A stretch of DNA of 64,000 nt from Fidelibacterota bacterium (GTDB lineage: Bacteria; Pseudomonadota; Alphaproteobacteria; Rhodospirillales; Rhodospirillaceae): the NCBI GenBank assembly GCA_947476895.1, contig CANJRX010000009.1:1-64000 (forward strand), in the 5' to 3' direction. The position numbers were made by a program, and so were the translations under genes. This document shows, in pieces, positions 37,818 through 46,833 of this stretch. A model generated the notes under the pieces. It made no database searches. It saw only the letters and a list, made by a program, of their open reading frames with translations, and had not been told where the DNA came from. Within the stretch, counting starts at the first letter, position 1; the number at the start of each line of letters is the position of its first letter.

Positions 37818-38257
37818 CAGGACACCACCGGAACTTCCACAAAATCCGTGGACCCCGCGGGGTGATGGAAAGCGCGTGGTGCAGAGGCCATGCCGCCCTC
37901 AACCGCAACCACGACCCAGATCGCTTCCGGATCATAGGCCTTGTCCAAGTCACGCGGCGATGGCACAGCGCTGCCATCGGGATGGGAATGGTAATGGCCA
38001 ATGACCCGCTTTTCACTGCCGCGCGTGGCCCGCAACAGATCGAACTGTGCCTGCGGGTCGATGGCGAAGGTCTCGCGCGGGTTTTCGGCGATGTTGGCCG
38101 TGGGCACCACGTCACTCACCGTGATATGCATCTCGCCCGCGCCGGCCAGCAATCCGCAGCACTCTTGCGGATAGGCCTGGGCGGCGACGCGCCGGAGGGC
38201 TTCAGCCAGGGGCGCGGATAAATGCAGTGCTAAAGGCGAATGCTCAGTCATAGCCAT
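37817..38257 (-). CDS. JAMM/MPN-domain metalloprotease (Mov34 family)
   Basis: A small zinc-dependent isopeptidase-like protein of 146 residues. The complete JAMM motif is present: Glu32 (QECCGLL), His90 and His92 (GHYHSHP), Ser100 and Asp103. Bacterial members process C-termini of ubiquitin-like sulfur carriers (CysO, ThiS, QbsE types), usually beside a MoeB-like activating enzyme, cysteine synthase or sulfur carrier. None of these is next to it here. It is translationally coupled to the aminotransferase gene. An alternative start two codons downstream (MTEHSP) is possible. Confidence 0.86.
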   Translation of the reverse strand: MAMTEHSPLALHLSAPLAEALRRVAAQAYPQECCGLLAGAGEMHITVSDVVPTANIAENPRETFAIDPQAQFDLLRATRGSEKRVIGHYHSHPDGSAVPSPRDLDKAYDPEAIWVVVAVEGGMASAPRAFHHPAGSTDFVEVPVVS

Positions 38258-38327
38258 ATCTTACGACACCCCGCGCTTTCGCGGAACCTATGGTGTCTCA
38301 CATTGAAGTGATATTGTCGGCGCATCC

Positions 38328-39362
38328 ATGAACATTCCTGTCACCTCCGCCGCAAAAAAGCCCGATATCAAACGCGCTGTCCTGGTGCCCGATGAGGCCG
38401 CCGGCGCGCGTTTGGATAAATGGTTGGCCGACGTCATCCCCAATGTATCGCGGTCGCGCCTCAAGACCCTCATTGAAGAGAGCGCGGTCACAATCGCCGG
38501 CAAAGTGGAAACTGACCCAGCCTGTCGGCTGAAGCCGGGTCAGAAAGTTCAGCTGACCCTGCCCGCCGCCGTCGACGCCACGCCCACACCACAGGGCATG
38601 AATCTGGATATCGTTTATGAGGACGAACATCTCCTCGTGCTCAACAAGCCGGTGGGGTTGGTCGTGCACCCTGCACCCGGCAATCTCGACAAAACTTTGG
38701 TCAACGCCCTGCTCGCCCATTGCGGCGACAGCCTCGCCGGAATCGGCGGCGTCAAACGGCCGGGCATTGTTCACCGCATCGACAAGGACACCAGCGGGCT
38801 TCTTGTCGTCGCGAAGACCGACGTGGCCCATGCCGGATTGTCGGCGCAGTTCGCCGCTCACACCATCGAACGCACCTATGATGCGATTGTGTGGGGCGTG
38901 CCGAATTCGCATATGGGACAGATTGCCGGCCAGATTGGCCGCAGCCGTTTCAACCGTAAAAAAATGGCGGTGCTCCAACGCGGCGGAAAATTCGCTGAAA
39001 CCGGATACCGCACCGCCACAACCTACGGCGAACTCGCGGCCCATGTGCGCTGCCGCTTGAAGACGGGGCGTACCCACCAAATCCGCGTGCATATGGCGAG
39101 CATCGGCCATCCGTTGATTGGGGATGCGACCTACGGCAGCAACCGCCGCCGGTCCATGAAAGGGCTGCCGCCGGAATTGGTCGAATTGCTAAAGAACTTC
39201 CCGCGCCAGGCGTTAAACGCCACGACCCTCGGCTTCATTCATCCGGTCACGGAAAAGAAACTACGTTTCGACTCTGAGCTGCCCGAGGACATCACGCAAT
39301 TGATGGAAGCTCTGTCGGAAATTGAACTCGTCGAAGACCTGGATAACAACTACGAAGACTAG
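38328..39362 (+). CDS. rluD: ribosomal large subunit pseudouridine synthase (RluD type)
   Basis: This enzyme converts uridines of 23S rRNA (helix 69 in E. coli RluD) to pseudouridine. The 344-residue protein has an N-terminal S4 RNA-binding domain (about 23-80, with GARLDKWLAD) and the RluA-type catalytic domain with Asp152 in VHRIDKDTSGLLVVAKTD, plus KTGRTHQIRVHMASIGHPLIGDATYG near 245-270. Domain order and length fit RluD better than RluA or RluC, but these are hard to separate by eye. Start ATG at 38328, about 70 bases from the divergent JAMM gene. Confidence 0.9.
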   Translation: MNIPVTSAAKKPDIKRAVLVPDEAAGARLDKWLADVIPNVSRSRLKTLIEESAVTIAGKVETDPACRLKPGQKVQLTLPAAVDATPTPQGMNLDIVYEDEHLLVLNKPVGLVVHPAPGNLDKTLVNALLAHCGDSLAGIGGVKRPGIVHRIDKDTSGLLVVAKTDVAHAGLSAQFAAHTIERTYDAIVWGVPNSHMGQIAGQIGRSRFNRKKMAVLQRGGKFAETGYRTATTYGELAAHVRCRLKTGRTHQIRVHMASIGHPLIGDATYGSNRRRSMKGLPPELVELLKNFPRQALNATTLGFIHPVTEKKLRFDSELPEDITQLMEALSEIELVEDLDNNYED

Positions 39363-39871
39363 CGTTTCGGCGCCATGGGTTCGGCTGTGGCGTGTTCCTG
39401 TGCAGCCGCAGCAGCCGCCGCCGCCGCACCGGGCGGCTCATAGACCGATTCAACATCCGGTCCCCACTTCATCACCAGTTCTTTTTGCTGCGCCCGCATG
39501 CCGGTAATGCGTTGGCCGGCGGTCATGGTCATAAAGGCGCTGACCGCCGCCGGTGTGGTGGAATAAATCGCCCAGCCAAACAATGCCGCGCCGTAGAACA
39601 TCATCCACGCGAAGACGTTGGTGATGATGCCAAGGGCGACGGCGACGGTGTGGCCTTGAGTCCACAGATCCGCGAGATAGGGCGACGCGCCCGCCAGGTT
39701 CATGGCCCCAACAGTAAGGCCGCCGTAATAGCCTTTGCCACGCTCCATAATGAAGGCGACGCCGGTCGGCACCATGGCCACGGCGAGCACAATGACAGTC
39801 GGAATCATCATCAGGCCGATGGGAATGGCCAGCATGACGTAGAGGAAAAGTGTGCTGCGCTTTTTCATCAC
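39359..39871 (-). CDS. membrane protein of unknown function, partner of the kinase-like gene
   Basis: A 170-residue protein with three likely helices: about 8-42 (LFLYVMLAIPIGLMMIPTVIVLAVAMVPTGVAFI, possibly a hairpin) and 76-105 (VAVALGIITNVFAWMMFYGAALFGWAIYS). A cytosolic C-terminal part follows, ending in a poly-Ala run (AAAAAAAAA) and a short Glu/Ala/Pro tail. It overlaps the stop of the kinase-like gene by 4 bases (ATGA), so the two are co-translated. It also overlaps the convergent rluD stop by 4 bases. No family assigned. Confidence 0.68.
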   Translation of the reverse strand: MMKKRSTLFLYVMLAIPIGLMMIPTVIVLAVAMVPTGVAFIMERGKGYYGGLTVGAMNLAGASPYLADLWTQGHTVAVALGIITNVFAWMMFYGAALFGWAIYSTTPAAVSAFMTMTAGQRITGMRAQQKELVMKWGPDVESVYEPPGAAAAAAAAAQEHATAEPMAPKR

Positions 39872-42045
39872 AGCAACTTACCCATGAGGACGACGACAAA
39901 AGTCACAAACATGATCAAGGTCGCGGCCACGGCGCCGGTCTGGCGGCCAAGCTTGATGGCCGATTCCTGACGGTCCATCTGGCCGTGCTCGAAATCATAA
40001 ATCATTTTCTCGGCGGCCGCATATTCAGCCTTGGACCAGGCAAAACCCTCGGCATCCTTCTGACGCTCTTCAGGGTTATCGAGGTAATTATAAAGTTCGG
40101 CCAGGTTCCCTTTGCGCACCAGCTTGGGGATTTCTTTCTCAAGATCCTTACGCTTGTTGCGGTTCTGATAGCTGTTGATGACGGGCCCCATGAGCGCGCC
40201 AACCCAACCTGCCAAGCCGTAAAGCGCTTCAGGACCCAAGCGCCACTGCACAATGGCGAGCACGCTCAGCATGCCGATGGTGGCGCGGTCGGGACGCGGG
40301 TCGTTCATGGAATCGATCTGCGAACCGGTGCCCTTGGCATAGCGCGCACGCAAGAAGGCTGCCACATGGCGATCCACCGGCCACAACTTCGTATTGGCAT
40401 TTTTAGCTGAAGCATCCAGGGCCGGCAGCACGCCCTTCACTTCCATGACGTACTGATTTTCGATCAGCGGACTCATACAAGGCTGCCATTCGTTCAATTC
40501 GTATACGCAGCGTTCAATGCCCGCACCCGAGTTCGGGTCCTTGAGGTAATTCTTCAGATCGCGGAAGACGGTTTCATACTGCTGATTATCGGCGGCGATT
40601 TTGCCGGCTTGCGCACCCAACCAATGCCGCCAAAGTTCGCGATTGATGAAATCCGAGAACGGCTGAAGCTTTTGTTTGCGCAGCATCGCGATGGCCAACG
40701 CCTGACCGAAACCTTCGATGAAGCAGCGGAAATCGCGGAAACGGATCGGCGCTTTGGGGTCCATCAGCATCAGCACGCGTGCGACAATCACATCATCGGT
40801 GTCGCCCTTGTTGCCGCCCATCATTGACATGGCGCCGGTGCTTTTGATGGCTGAATCGATGCCGTCGGCCAGTTCGTTGATCTCGTGGCCGCGCCTGATC
40901 CAGATTTCCAGCGTGCCGTCCGAGATGATACTGATCGCCTTTTCCCAGTTCTGGTACATGGCGTAGGACAACGGACGGATCGAATGGAATTCCTGATCAG
41001 CGAAACGGATCGGACGTTGCGCCGCCGATTCAGCTTTAGCTTGGATCGGCGTTAGACGCTTACCATTGAGCCAAAGGTCGATGTTGGTCGCCGCCCAACG
41101 CTGTTCGGTGTCGTCCGTCAGCAGTCCGCGCAAACATTCGATCTGCGCCACCGGCATGCGTTCGTCGCCCACCAGCGCAGCGTAAGACCCCGTTTGGATT
41201 TTGCGCCGAATAATTTCCGCGTCGGGCACGCCCTGCAAAGGATTGCGGCCGATGGCGAGCATCAGCACTGTCGCACCGAAGGCATACATGTCGTCGGCAT
41301 GGGTGCCGCCGCCGCGACCGGACGGATTGGCCATGCCGGATTCAATGGTCTCCAGCACAACCGGCTGATCGTGAGCTGCCACCGAAGTCACGCAATCGCC
41401 CAGCACGATCTTGGTGCGCTGCTCGTCCATGTAATAAAGATTGTCGGGACGGATGGCGCGGTGCGCGATGCCCTTTAACCCCAGCTCTACCAATCCATCG
41501 GCGATGGGCTTGATGATAGCGCGCGCGAACTGGTGATCGGGAACACGCTTGAAGGTCGACGCCATCGTGTCCATCACGCGGCCACCAAGCGGCCGATGAT
41601 AAATGACGATCACGCACTTACGATCGGCAAGCGGCCATTCGGCCACGCCCCAATCGACCATGTGCAACACGGCGGGAATTTCCAAACCCTTCAAGATGCG
41701 CATCACGCTCACGCGCGTCGGCATCTCGGGTTTGCAGACTAGGGCATACAGCGGCCGGCCCTCTTGCTTGCGGTCTACGACCTCGTAGGCCAAAGCATTC
41801 GGCATATCGAGCGCGGGGATTGGCCGGTCGCAATACAGCGTGAAGCGATCGCGCACGACAATGAAGCTGCCGCTCGCGGACGACTGCGGTGTGGGTGGCG
41901 GCGTTGGTGTTGGAGCGGGTGCAGTAGCTGACGATGACGCTACGGGTGCGGCCGCTGGAGCAGCCGCAACTGAAACGAGCGTCGGGGCCGCGGCAGCACG
42001 AGGTTGTGCTGGCGGCTGTCTGAGGTCCGTAGCCGCTTCGGCCAT
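39868..42045 (-). CDS. protein-kinase-like membrane protein with a degenerate catalytic loop
   Basis: A 725-residue protein. Residues 1-60 are Ala/Pro-rich. About 80-330 is a eukaryote-type kinase fold: Lys105 in ALVCK (VAIK position), HRAIRPDN at 195-202 (the HRD aspartate is alanine), Asp217 in GDC at the DFG position, ADDMYAFG at 250-257 and the Arg316 region. No glycine-rich loop is evident. The missing catalytic Asp suggests a pseudokinase. The middle (about 345-590) is unassigned and soluble. A hydrophobic stretch (about 610-640) and a C-terminal helix (AATLIMFVTFVVVLMG) anchor it. It is coupled to the downstream membrane-protein gene. Confidence 0.75.
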   Translation of the reverse strand: MAEAATDLRQPPAQPRAAAAPTLVSVAAAPAAAPVASSSATAPAPTPTPPPTPQSSASGSFIVVRDRFTLYCDRPIPALDMPNALAYEVVDRKQEGRPLYALVCKPEMPTRVSVMRILKGLEIPAVLHMVDWGVAEWPLADRKCVIVIYHRPLGGRVMDTMASTFKRVPDHQFARAIIKPIADGLVELGLKGIAHRAIRPDNLYYMDEQRTKIVLGDCVTSVAAHDQPVVLETIESGMANPSGRGGGTHADDMYAFGATVLMLAIGRNPLQGVPDAEIIRRKIQTGSYAALVGDERMPVAQIECLRGLLTDDTEQRWAATNIDLWLNGKRLTPIQAKAESAAQRPIRFADQEFHSIRPLSYAMYQNWEKAISIISDGTLEIWIRRGHEINELADGIDSAIKSTGAMSMMGGNKGDTDDVIVARVLMLMDPKAPIRFRDFRCFIEGFGQALAIAMLRKQKLQPFSDFINRELWRHWLGAQAGKIAADNQQYETVFRDLKNYLKDPNSGAGIERCVYELNEWQPCMSPLIENQYVMEVKGVLPALDASAKNANTKLWPVDRHVAAFLRARYAKGTGSQIDSMNDPRPDRATIGMLSVLAIVQWRLGPEALYGLAGWVGALMGPVINSYQNRNKRKDLEKEIPKLVRKGNLAELYNYLDNPEERQKDAEGFAWSKAEYAAAEKMIYDFEHGQMDRQESAIKLGRQTGAVAATLIMFVTFVVVLMGKLL

Positions 42046-42214
42046 GGCGCAACAGTCCTAAAAAATCGAGACAGGCTTCTGCCGGTCCTGGGGCGCATTG
42101 TACGGGACCCAAAAGGCCAGCACAACGCTGATAACTCAGCCGATTTGGCCGATTTTTAACATTTGGGGCCCCCGAAGGTTAATAAAACGGCCGTCAGGGT
42201 CGCTAAACCCATCC

Positions 42215-43504
42215 CTAATCCAGGAACGGGTCCCGGACCAAAATGGTGTCATCGCGCTCGGGGCTGGTCGACAAAAGCGCCACCGGTGCTTCGATCAGTT
42301 CTTCGATTCTGCGGATGTACTTGATGGCTTCCGCCGGCAATTGCGCCCAGCTGCGCGCACCCTGCGTCGAGCAATTCCAGCCGGTCATGGTTTCATAAAC
42401 CGGTGTCACTGCCGCCTGCTCCGCCATCGCCGACGGGAAGCGATTGATGAGCGTGCCGTTCAAGTCATAGCCCACGCAGACTTTAATTTCGGTCAACGTG
42501 TCGAGCACATCAAGCTTGGTGAGCGCGATCCCGGTAATGCCGCCGACCTTAATGGCCTGGCGCACCATGACCGAATCAAACCAACCGCAACGACGCTTGC
42601 GCCCCGTAACGGTGCCGAACTCGTGACCGCGTTCACCCAGCAACTGACCGACATTGTCGGTGAGTTCCGTCGGGAACGGACCGGAGCCTACGCGCGTGGT
42701 GTAAGCTTTGGTGATGCCGAGCACATAACCGACAGCGCCCGGACCAATACCCGAACCCGCCGCAGCCTGACCTGACACAGTGTTGGACGACGTGACGTAC
42801 GGATAGGTGCCGTGATCGACGTCGAGCATCGCACCTTGCGCGCCTTCGAACAGGATGCGCTTACGGTCACGGCGTGCGTCGGCCATGATTTCCCACACCG
42901 GCACGGCGTAAGGCAAAATCTTCGGCGCGATTTCTTTGATTTGCGCGATCAGTTCCGCGCCATCCACCTCCGGCTGACCGATGCCGCGATAGAGCGCATT
43001 GTGATGCACCAGCATGCGCTCGACCTTGTAGGCAATGGTCGCGTCGTCGGTCAGATCGCACACGCGCAACGCACGGCGCGCGACTTTGTCTTCGTAAGCA
43101 GGACCGATGCCGCGACCGGTCGTGCCGATCTGGCCAGCGCCGGCAGCGGTTTCGCGCGATTGGTCGAGGCGTTTGTGCAGCGGCAGGATCAGCGCAGCGT
43201 TGTCGGCCAATTTCAAAATCTCTGGCGTGATCTTTACGCCCAGATCGCCGACGCGCTTGATTTCATCGAGCAGCGCCCAAGGATCGACAACTACGCCGTT
43301 ACCTATGATCGATGGCTTACCGCGCACTACGCCCGAAGGCAGCAGCGAGAGTTTGTAAGTCTTGCCGTCGATGACCAGCGTGTGGCCGGCGTTATGGCCG
43401 CCCTGGAAACGCACCACCATATCGGCGCGCTCAGAAAGCCAATCAACGATCTTGCCTTTACCCTCGTCACCCCATTGGGAGCCGACGACCGCTACGTTAC
43501 CCAT
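42215..43504 (-). CDS. purA: adenylosuccinate synthetase
   Basis: This enzyme joins IMP and aspartate using GTP in the first committed step of AMP synthesis. The 429-residue protein has the GTP/catalytic loop [17 protein letters not shown] (9-25, catalytic Asp13), GGHNAGHT near 35-42 with the second catalytic His41, [17 protein letters not shown] near 127-143 and the guanine-specificity motif TKLDVLD. It is read from an ATG at 43504, 16 bases after hisZ. The pair hisZ-purA on one strand is common in alphaproteobacteria. Confidence 0.97.
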   Translation of the reverse strand: MGNVAVVGSQWGDEGKGKIVDWLSERADMVVRFQGGHNAGHTLVIDGKTYKLSLLPSGVVRGKPSIIGNGVVVDPWALLDEIKRVGDLGVKITPEILKLADNAALILPLHKRLDQSRETAAGAGQIGTTGRGIGPAYEDKVARRALRVCDLTDDATIAYKVERMLVHHNALYRGIGQPEVDGAELIAQIKEIAPKILPYAVPVWEIMADARRDRKRILFEGAQGAMLDVDHGTYPYVTSSNTVSGQAAAGSGIGPGAVGYVLGITKAYTTRVGSGPFPTELTDNVGQLLGERGHEFGTVTGRKRRCGWFDSVMVRQAIKVGGITGIALTKLDVLDTLTEIKVCVGYDLNGTLINRFPSAMAEQAAVTPVYETMTGWNCSTQGARSWAQLPAEAIKYIRRIEELIEAPVALLSTSPERDDTILVRDPFLD

Positions 43505-43520
43505 GACCTACGTTGTCCTT

Positions 43521-44657
43521 TTAAGCTTTAATTTCTTGTACTGCGTCGCCCGCAAGCACGTGCGTACAGCCCAAACGTTTTGCTTCCATTGCGTCGTCGG
43601 TGGCCTTTGCGAGACCTGCAACGACACTCCATCCTTTTGCCTGCCATGCGGCAACAACACTACGCGGCGTGCCAAGCGGCGCGAATAACGCGCGGGCCGC
43701 CGCCGGACGCGGCACAACGGACAACAAGGCGTCGACAAAGAACGTGGCCCCCGTCGCCGGTTCAGCGCTGCCTAATGCATAACGCCCGCCGCGACCCAGC
43801 TCGCGCTGCGAGCCGCGCGCGAAGATCGAGAACGTCACGCCGGTGTGATACTCAAAGCCACGATTTTCCACGGCGTCCACAGTCAGCGCGAGATTGGGCG
43901 CAGCTTTGCGCACCGCTTCGGCCACATTTACCAGGCCCTGCCATTCGGCCTTGGCCGCCGCAGGGAGCGTAACTTTGCTCAGGCGCGCTTGCGCTGCTTC
44001 AAACGGTCCTGATGCCTCGACAAGCGCCGTAAGCAGCGCCCCTGCACTTCCGCCGGCGGCTTTGATCTCAGCAACGTCTTTGTGATCGAGGGCCGCGCGC
44101 AAACGCTCGGCGTCGTCGGCTTTATGTGCAGCCAGGATTGCGGGCACCAACGTCGGAAGGCCCAGGTCGATGCTGACACCTTCAACACCCAAAGCCTGCA
44201 AGGCTTCGGCGACGACGAGAATGGCTTCGGCATCGGCCGCACCGGCTTCGGCGCCGATCAACTCAAATCCAGCCTGTGAGAATTGGCGTTCGGGTTCCAG
44301 CTGGCTGCCCTTCACGCGCAGCACTTGGCCCGCGTACATCAGGCGTAAGGGACGCGGCGCGCCGGCCAGGCGTGTGGCGGCGATGCGGGCGATCTGGGTG
44401 GTGATGTCGGTGCGCACGCCCAGCATCCGGTGAGACACCGGATCGAGCATGCGGAAAATGCGCGCCCCCATGGCCTTGCCCACACCGGACAGCAGCGTTT
44501 CTTCAAACTCCACCAGCGGCGGCTTCACCAGCGTATAGCCGTTGGCGGCGAAGCTGTTCTTGAGCCGATTGATAACCTCGGACTCAAAGCCAGCATCCGG
44601 GGCCAACACATCGCGCAGGCCTTCGGGCAGCAGTGTTCTAGAGGTGGTATCGCTCAT
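43521..44657 (-). CDS. hisZ: ATP phosphoribosyltransferase regulatory subunit
   Basis: HisZ is a histidyl-tRNA-synthetase paralogue without charging activity. It complexes with the short HisG and makes it active and histidine-sensitive. The 378 residues show the class II fold: LLPEGLRDVLAPDAGFE (8-24), motif 2-like DITTQIARIAATRL and LRLMYAGQVLR (about 97-122), and the C-terminal motif GRGGRYALG near 284. Catalytic histidine-binding residues of HisRS are not conserved in the late motif. hisG is not in the window, so it must be encoded elsewhere. Confidence 0.93.
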   Translation of the reverse strand: MSDTTSRTLLPEGLRDVLAPDAGFESEVINRLKNSFAANGYTLVKPPLVEFEETLLSGVGKAMGARIFRMLDPVSHRMLGVRTDITTQIARIAATRLAGAPRPLRLMYAGQVLRVKGSQLEPERQFSQAGFELIGAEAGAADAEAILVVAEALQALGVEGVSIDLGLPTLVPAILAAHKADDAERLRAALDHKDVAEIKAAGGSAGALLTALVEASGPFEAAQARLSKVTLPAAAKAEWQGLVNVAEAVRKAAPNLALTVDAVENRGFEYHTGVTFSIFARGSQRELGRGGRYALGSAEPATGATFFVDALLSVVPRPAAARALFAPLGTPRSVVAAWQAKGWSVVAGLAKATDDAMEAKRLGCTHVLAGDAVQEIKA

Positions 44658-44794
44658 GACGGCGTGGCCTGGGGTGGAAATGGGTCACAACTTGGGGGCA
44701 GATCGCAAACGCGCGGTTATACGCCCCCCGCTGCCACTCAACAAGAGTAAGCAGGCGGCAATAAACAGTGGTTAATCAATGTGTTCGCCAGAAT

Positions 44795-45082
44795 TCAGCG
44801 CCCGGTTTTGCGGCTGGGTACGTGAAGGCGGCTCGAATCATAAACTTCCTGGGCGCGTTTCTTGTCGCGGGCGGCAAATGCGAAAACCGCCAGAACGCCA
44901 AAGGCGGCGATCCCAAGCAACGGCGCCACCGCCTGGAGGAGCGGCTGCCCCTCATAGTTAACCTGAAATATCCCGACAATCACAACGCCGGCCACAATGC
45001 CAAGGCGCGTGCGTACGGCCACGCGGATTTTGAGAAGGTCCGCGTTGTAGTTGCTTTCGGCCCGCTTGAGTTCAAGCACCAT
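44795..45082 (-). CDS. small membrane protein of unknown function
   Basis: A 95-residue protein with a basic/acidic N-terminus (MVLELKRAESNYNADLLKIRVAVR), two likely transmembrane helices at about 28-44 (IVAGVVIVGIFQ) and 49-69 (LLQAVAPLLGIAAFGVLAVFAFAA), and a basic tail (RDKKRAQEVYDSSR). The codon pattern and ATG start look like a real gene, but there is no recognisable domain. It lies alone, 57 bases past serA's stop on the same strand and upstream of it in transcription. Confidence 0.55.
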   Translation of the reverse strand: MVLELKRAESNYNADLLKIRVAVRTRLGIVAGVVIVGIFQVNYEGQPLLQAVAPLLGIAAFGVLAVFAFAARDKKRAQEVYDSSRLHVPSRKTGR

Positions 45083-45139
45083 GACCCAAGATTAGCGCGA
45101 GACACCGGCGATTTCCATCGCCGGTGTGGGGTCAGCTTC

Positions 45140-46723
45140 TTAGAAAGCCAGGCTTTGCGCCTGCTTCACATGCGGCAAGGCCTTGACCTTACCCAGCAGT
45201 TCGTCGCTCACAGCTTGGTCGAGCTGCAACAGCGCAATGGCGTCGCCGCCGCTCTTGGACCGGCCCAGGTGGAACGAGGCGATGTTCACACCCGCCTGCC
45301 CCAAGGTCGTACCCAACGCACCGATGAAGCCCGGCTTGTCGGTGTTGGTGACGTAAAGCATATGCGGGCCGACTTCGGCTTCGATATGGATGGAATCGAT
45401 ATCCACCAGGCGCGGTGCATTGCCGCCGAACAAGGTACCAGACACGCTGGCGACACCCTTATCGGAGGTGACGGTCAGCGTCACAAGGGTTTGGTAGAAA
45501 TCGTTCTGGTCGCGTTTGACTTCGGTGACCTTGATGTTGCGTTCACGGGCGATGGTCGGCGCATTGACCATGTTGACGCTTTCCATCAGCGGGCTAAGCA
45601 GGCCTTTGATCAAGATCGAGGTCAGCGGACGCGTGTTCAACGTCGCCACATGGCCGGAGTATTCGACGGTCACGGCTTTCAAGCCGTCTTGCACCAACTG
45701 GCCGGCAAAGCTGCCGAGTTCCTCGGCGAGTTTCATATAGGGGCGCAGCCTCGGCGCGTCTTCCGCCGACACCGACGCCATGTTGAGCGCGTTGGTGACA
45801 GCGCCCGACAACAGGTAATCGGAAATCTGTTCAGCGATTTGCAGCGCTACATTTTCTTGCGCTTCATTGGTCGAGGCGCCCAAGTGCGGCGTGCAGACCA
45901 CCTTCTCCATGCCGAACAACGGATTGGCCTTGGCAGGTTCCTCTTCGAACACGTCGAGCGCAGCACCAGCCACTTGACCGCTTTCAATGGCGACTTTCAG
46001 ATCGGCTTCGTTGACCAGACCACCGCGCGCGCAGTTGATGATGCGCACGCCCTTTTTCATTTTCGCAAAGGACTTCGCGCTGATAATGCCGCGCGTGTTG
46101 TCGGTGAGTGGTGTGTGCAACGTGATGAAATCGGACCGAGTGAAGATGGTATCCAGCTCCGCCTTCTCGACACCCAGATCTTTCGCGCGTTCTTCCGAAA
46201 GGTACGGATCGTAAGCCAGCACTTTCATCTTCAGGCCGAGCGCGCGGTCGGCGACGATGGAGCCGATGTTGCCGCAGCCGATGACGCCGAGGGTCTTGCC
46301 GTAAAGCTCGACGCCCATGAACTTGTTCTTCTCCCATTTACCGGCGTGGGTCGACGCACTCGCCGTCGGAATGTCGCGGGCCAGCGCCATCATCATGGAG
46401 ATGGCGTGCTCAGCAGTCGTGATGGCATTGCCGAAGGGCGTGTTCATGACCACGACGCCGCGCGACGTGGCGGCTTCGATGTCGACGTTGTCCACGCCGA
46501 TACCCGCGCGGCCGACGACTTTCAAATTCGGCGCAGCGGCCAGAACGGCAGCGGTGACCTTGGTGTTCGAACGGATCGCGAGGCCGTCATAGTCCTTAAT
46601 GATGGCCAGCAGTTCTTCCGTCTTGAGGCTGGTTTTGACATCGACCTCGATACCGCGATTTTTGAAAATCTCGACGGCGGCGGCGCTCAGCTTGTCGCTG
46701 ATCAGGACTTTAGGTTTGGACAC
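45140..46723 (-). CDS. serA: D-3-phosphoglycerate dehydrogenase (long form with ACT domain)
   Basis: First step of serine synthesis: 3-phosphoglycerate to phosphohydroxypyruvate with NAD. The 527-residue form has a split substrate domain (about 1-98 and 285-315), a Rossmann domain with GVIGCGNIGSIVADRALGLKM near 142-162 and the catalytic-histidine motif VCTPHLGASTNEAQENV near 273-289. An allosteric-substrate-binding domain (about 320-450) and a C-terminal ACT domain (about 455-527, NTDKPGFIGALGTTLGQAGVNIASFHLGR) follow. The start codon is GTG. serC lies two genes upstream, with rarD in between. Confidence 0.96.
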   Translation of the reverse strand: MSKPKVLISDKLSAAAVEIFKNRGIEVDVKTSLKTEELLAIIKDYDGLAIRSNTKVTAAVLAAAPNLKVVGRAGIGVDNVDIEAATSRGVVVMNTPFGNAITTAEHAISMMMALARDIPTASASTHAGKWEKNKFMGVELYGKTLGVIGCGNIGSIVADRALGLKMKVLAYDPYLSEERAKDLGVEKAELDTIFTRSDFITLHTPLTDNTRGIISAKSFAKMKKGVRIINCARGGLVNEADLKVAIESGQVAGAALDVFEEEPAKANPLFGMEKVVCTPHLGASTNEAQENVALQIAEQISDYLLSGAVTNALNMASVSAEDAPRLRPYMKLAEELGSFAGQLVQDGLKAVTVEYSGHVATLNTRPLTSILIKGLLSPLMESVNMVNAPTIARERNIKVTEVKRDQNDFYQTLVTLTVTSDKGVASVSGTLFGGNAPRLVDIDSIHIEAEVGPHMLYVTNTDKPGFIGALGTTLGQAGVNIASFHLGRSKSGGDAIALLQLDQAVSDELLGKVKALPHVKQAQSLAF

Positions 46724-46779
46724 GGTGAAGACCCCTTCTATTGGCGGACTTTTCTATATAGCCGCCGCATCTATTTCAA

Positions 46780-46833
46780 GCCGTTCTAGCCTTAGAAAAT
46801 CGCCGTTCTAGCCTTAGAAAATCGCCCTTCTAG
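46780..46833. repeat. 22-bp tandem repeat at the 3' end of rarD
   Basis: Two exact copies of a 22-base unit (46780-46801 and 46802-46823) are followed by a partial third copy with one mismatch (46824-46833). The unit is not a multiple of three, so it shifts frame through the end of rarD. The rarD stop codon lies inside the array, and the repeat continues into the serA upstream region. Confidence 0.9.

Noticed and set aside
44768-46789. Very long open frame on the plus strand opposite serA (and similar ones opposite lolD, clpX, serC and thiD/glmM)
   Set aside because: Products are His/Arg/Asp-rich with no domains, mirror the conserved minus-strand genes exactly, and arise from GC-rich codon bias. 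They are antisense shadows.
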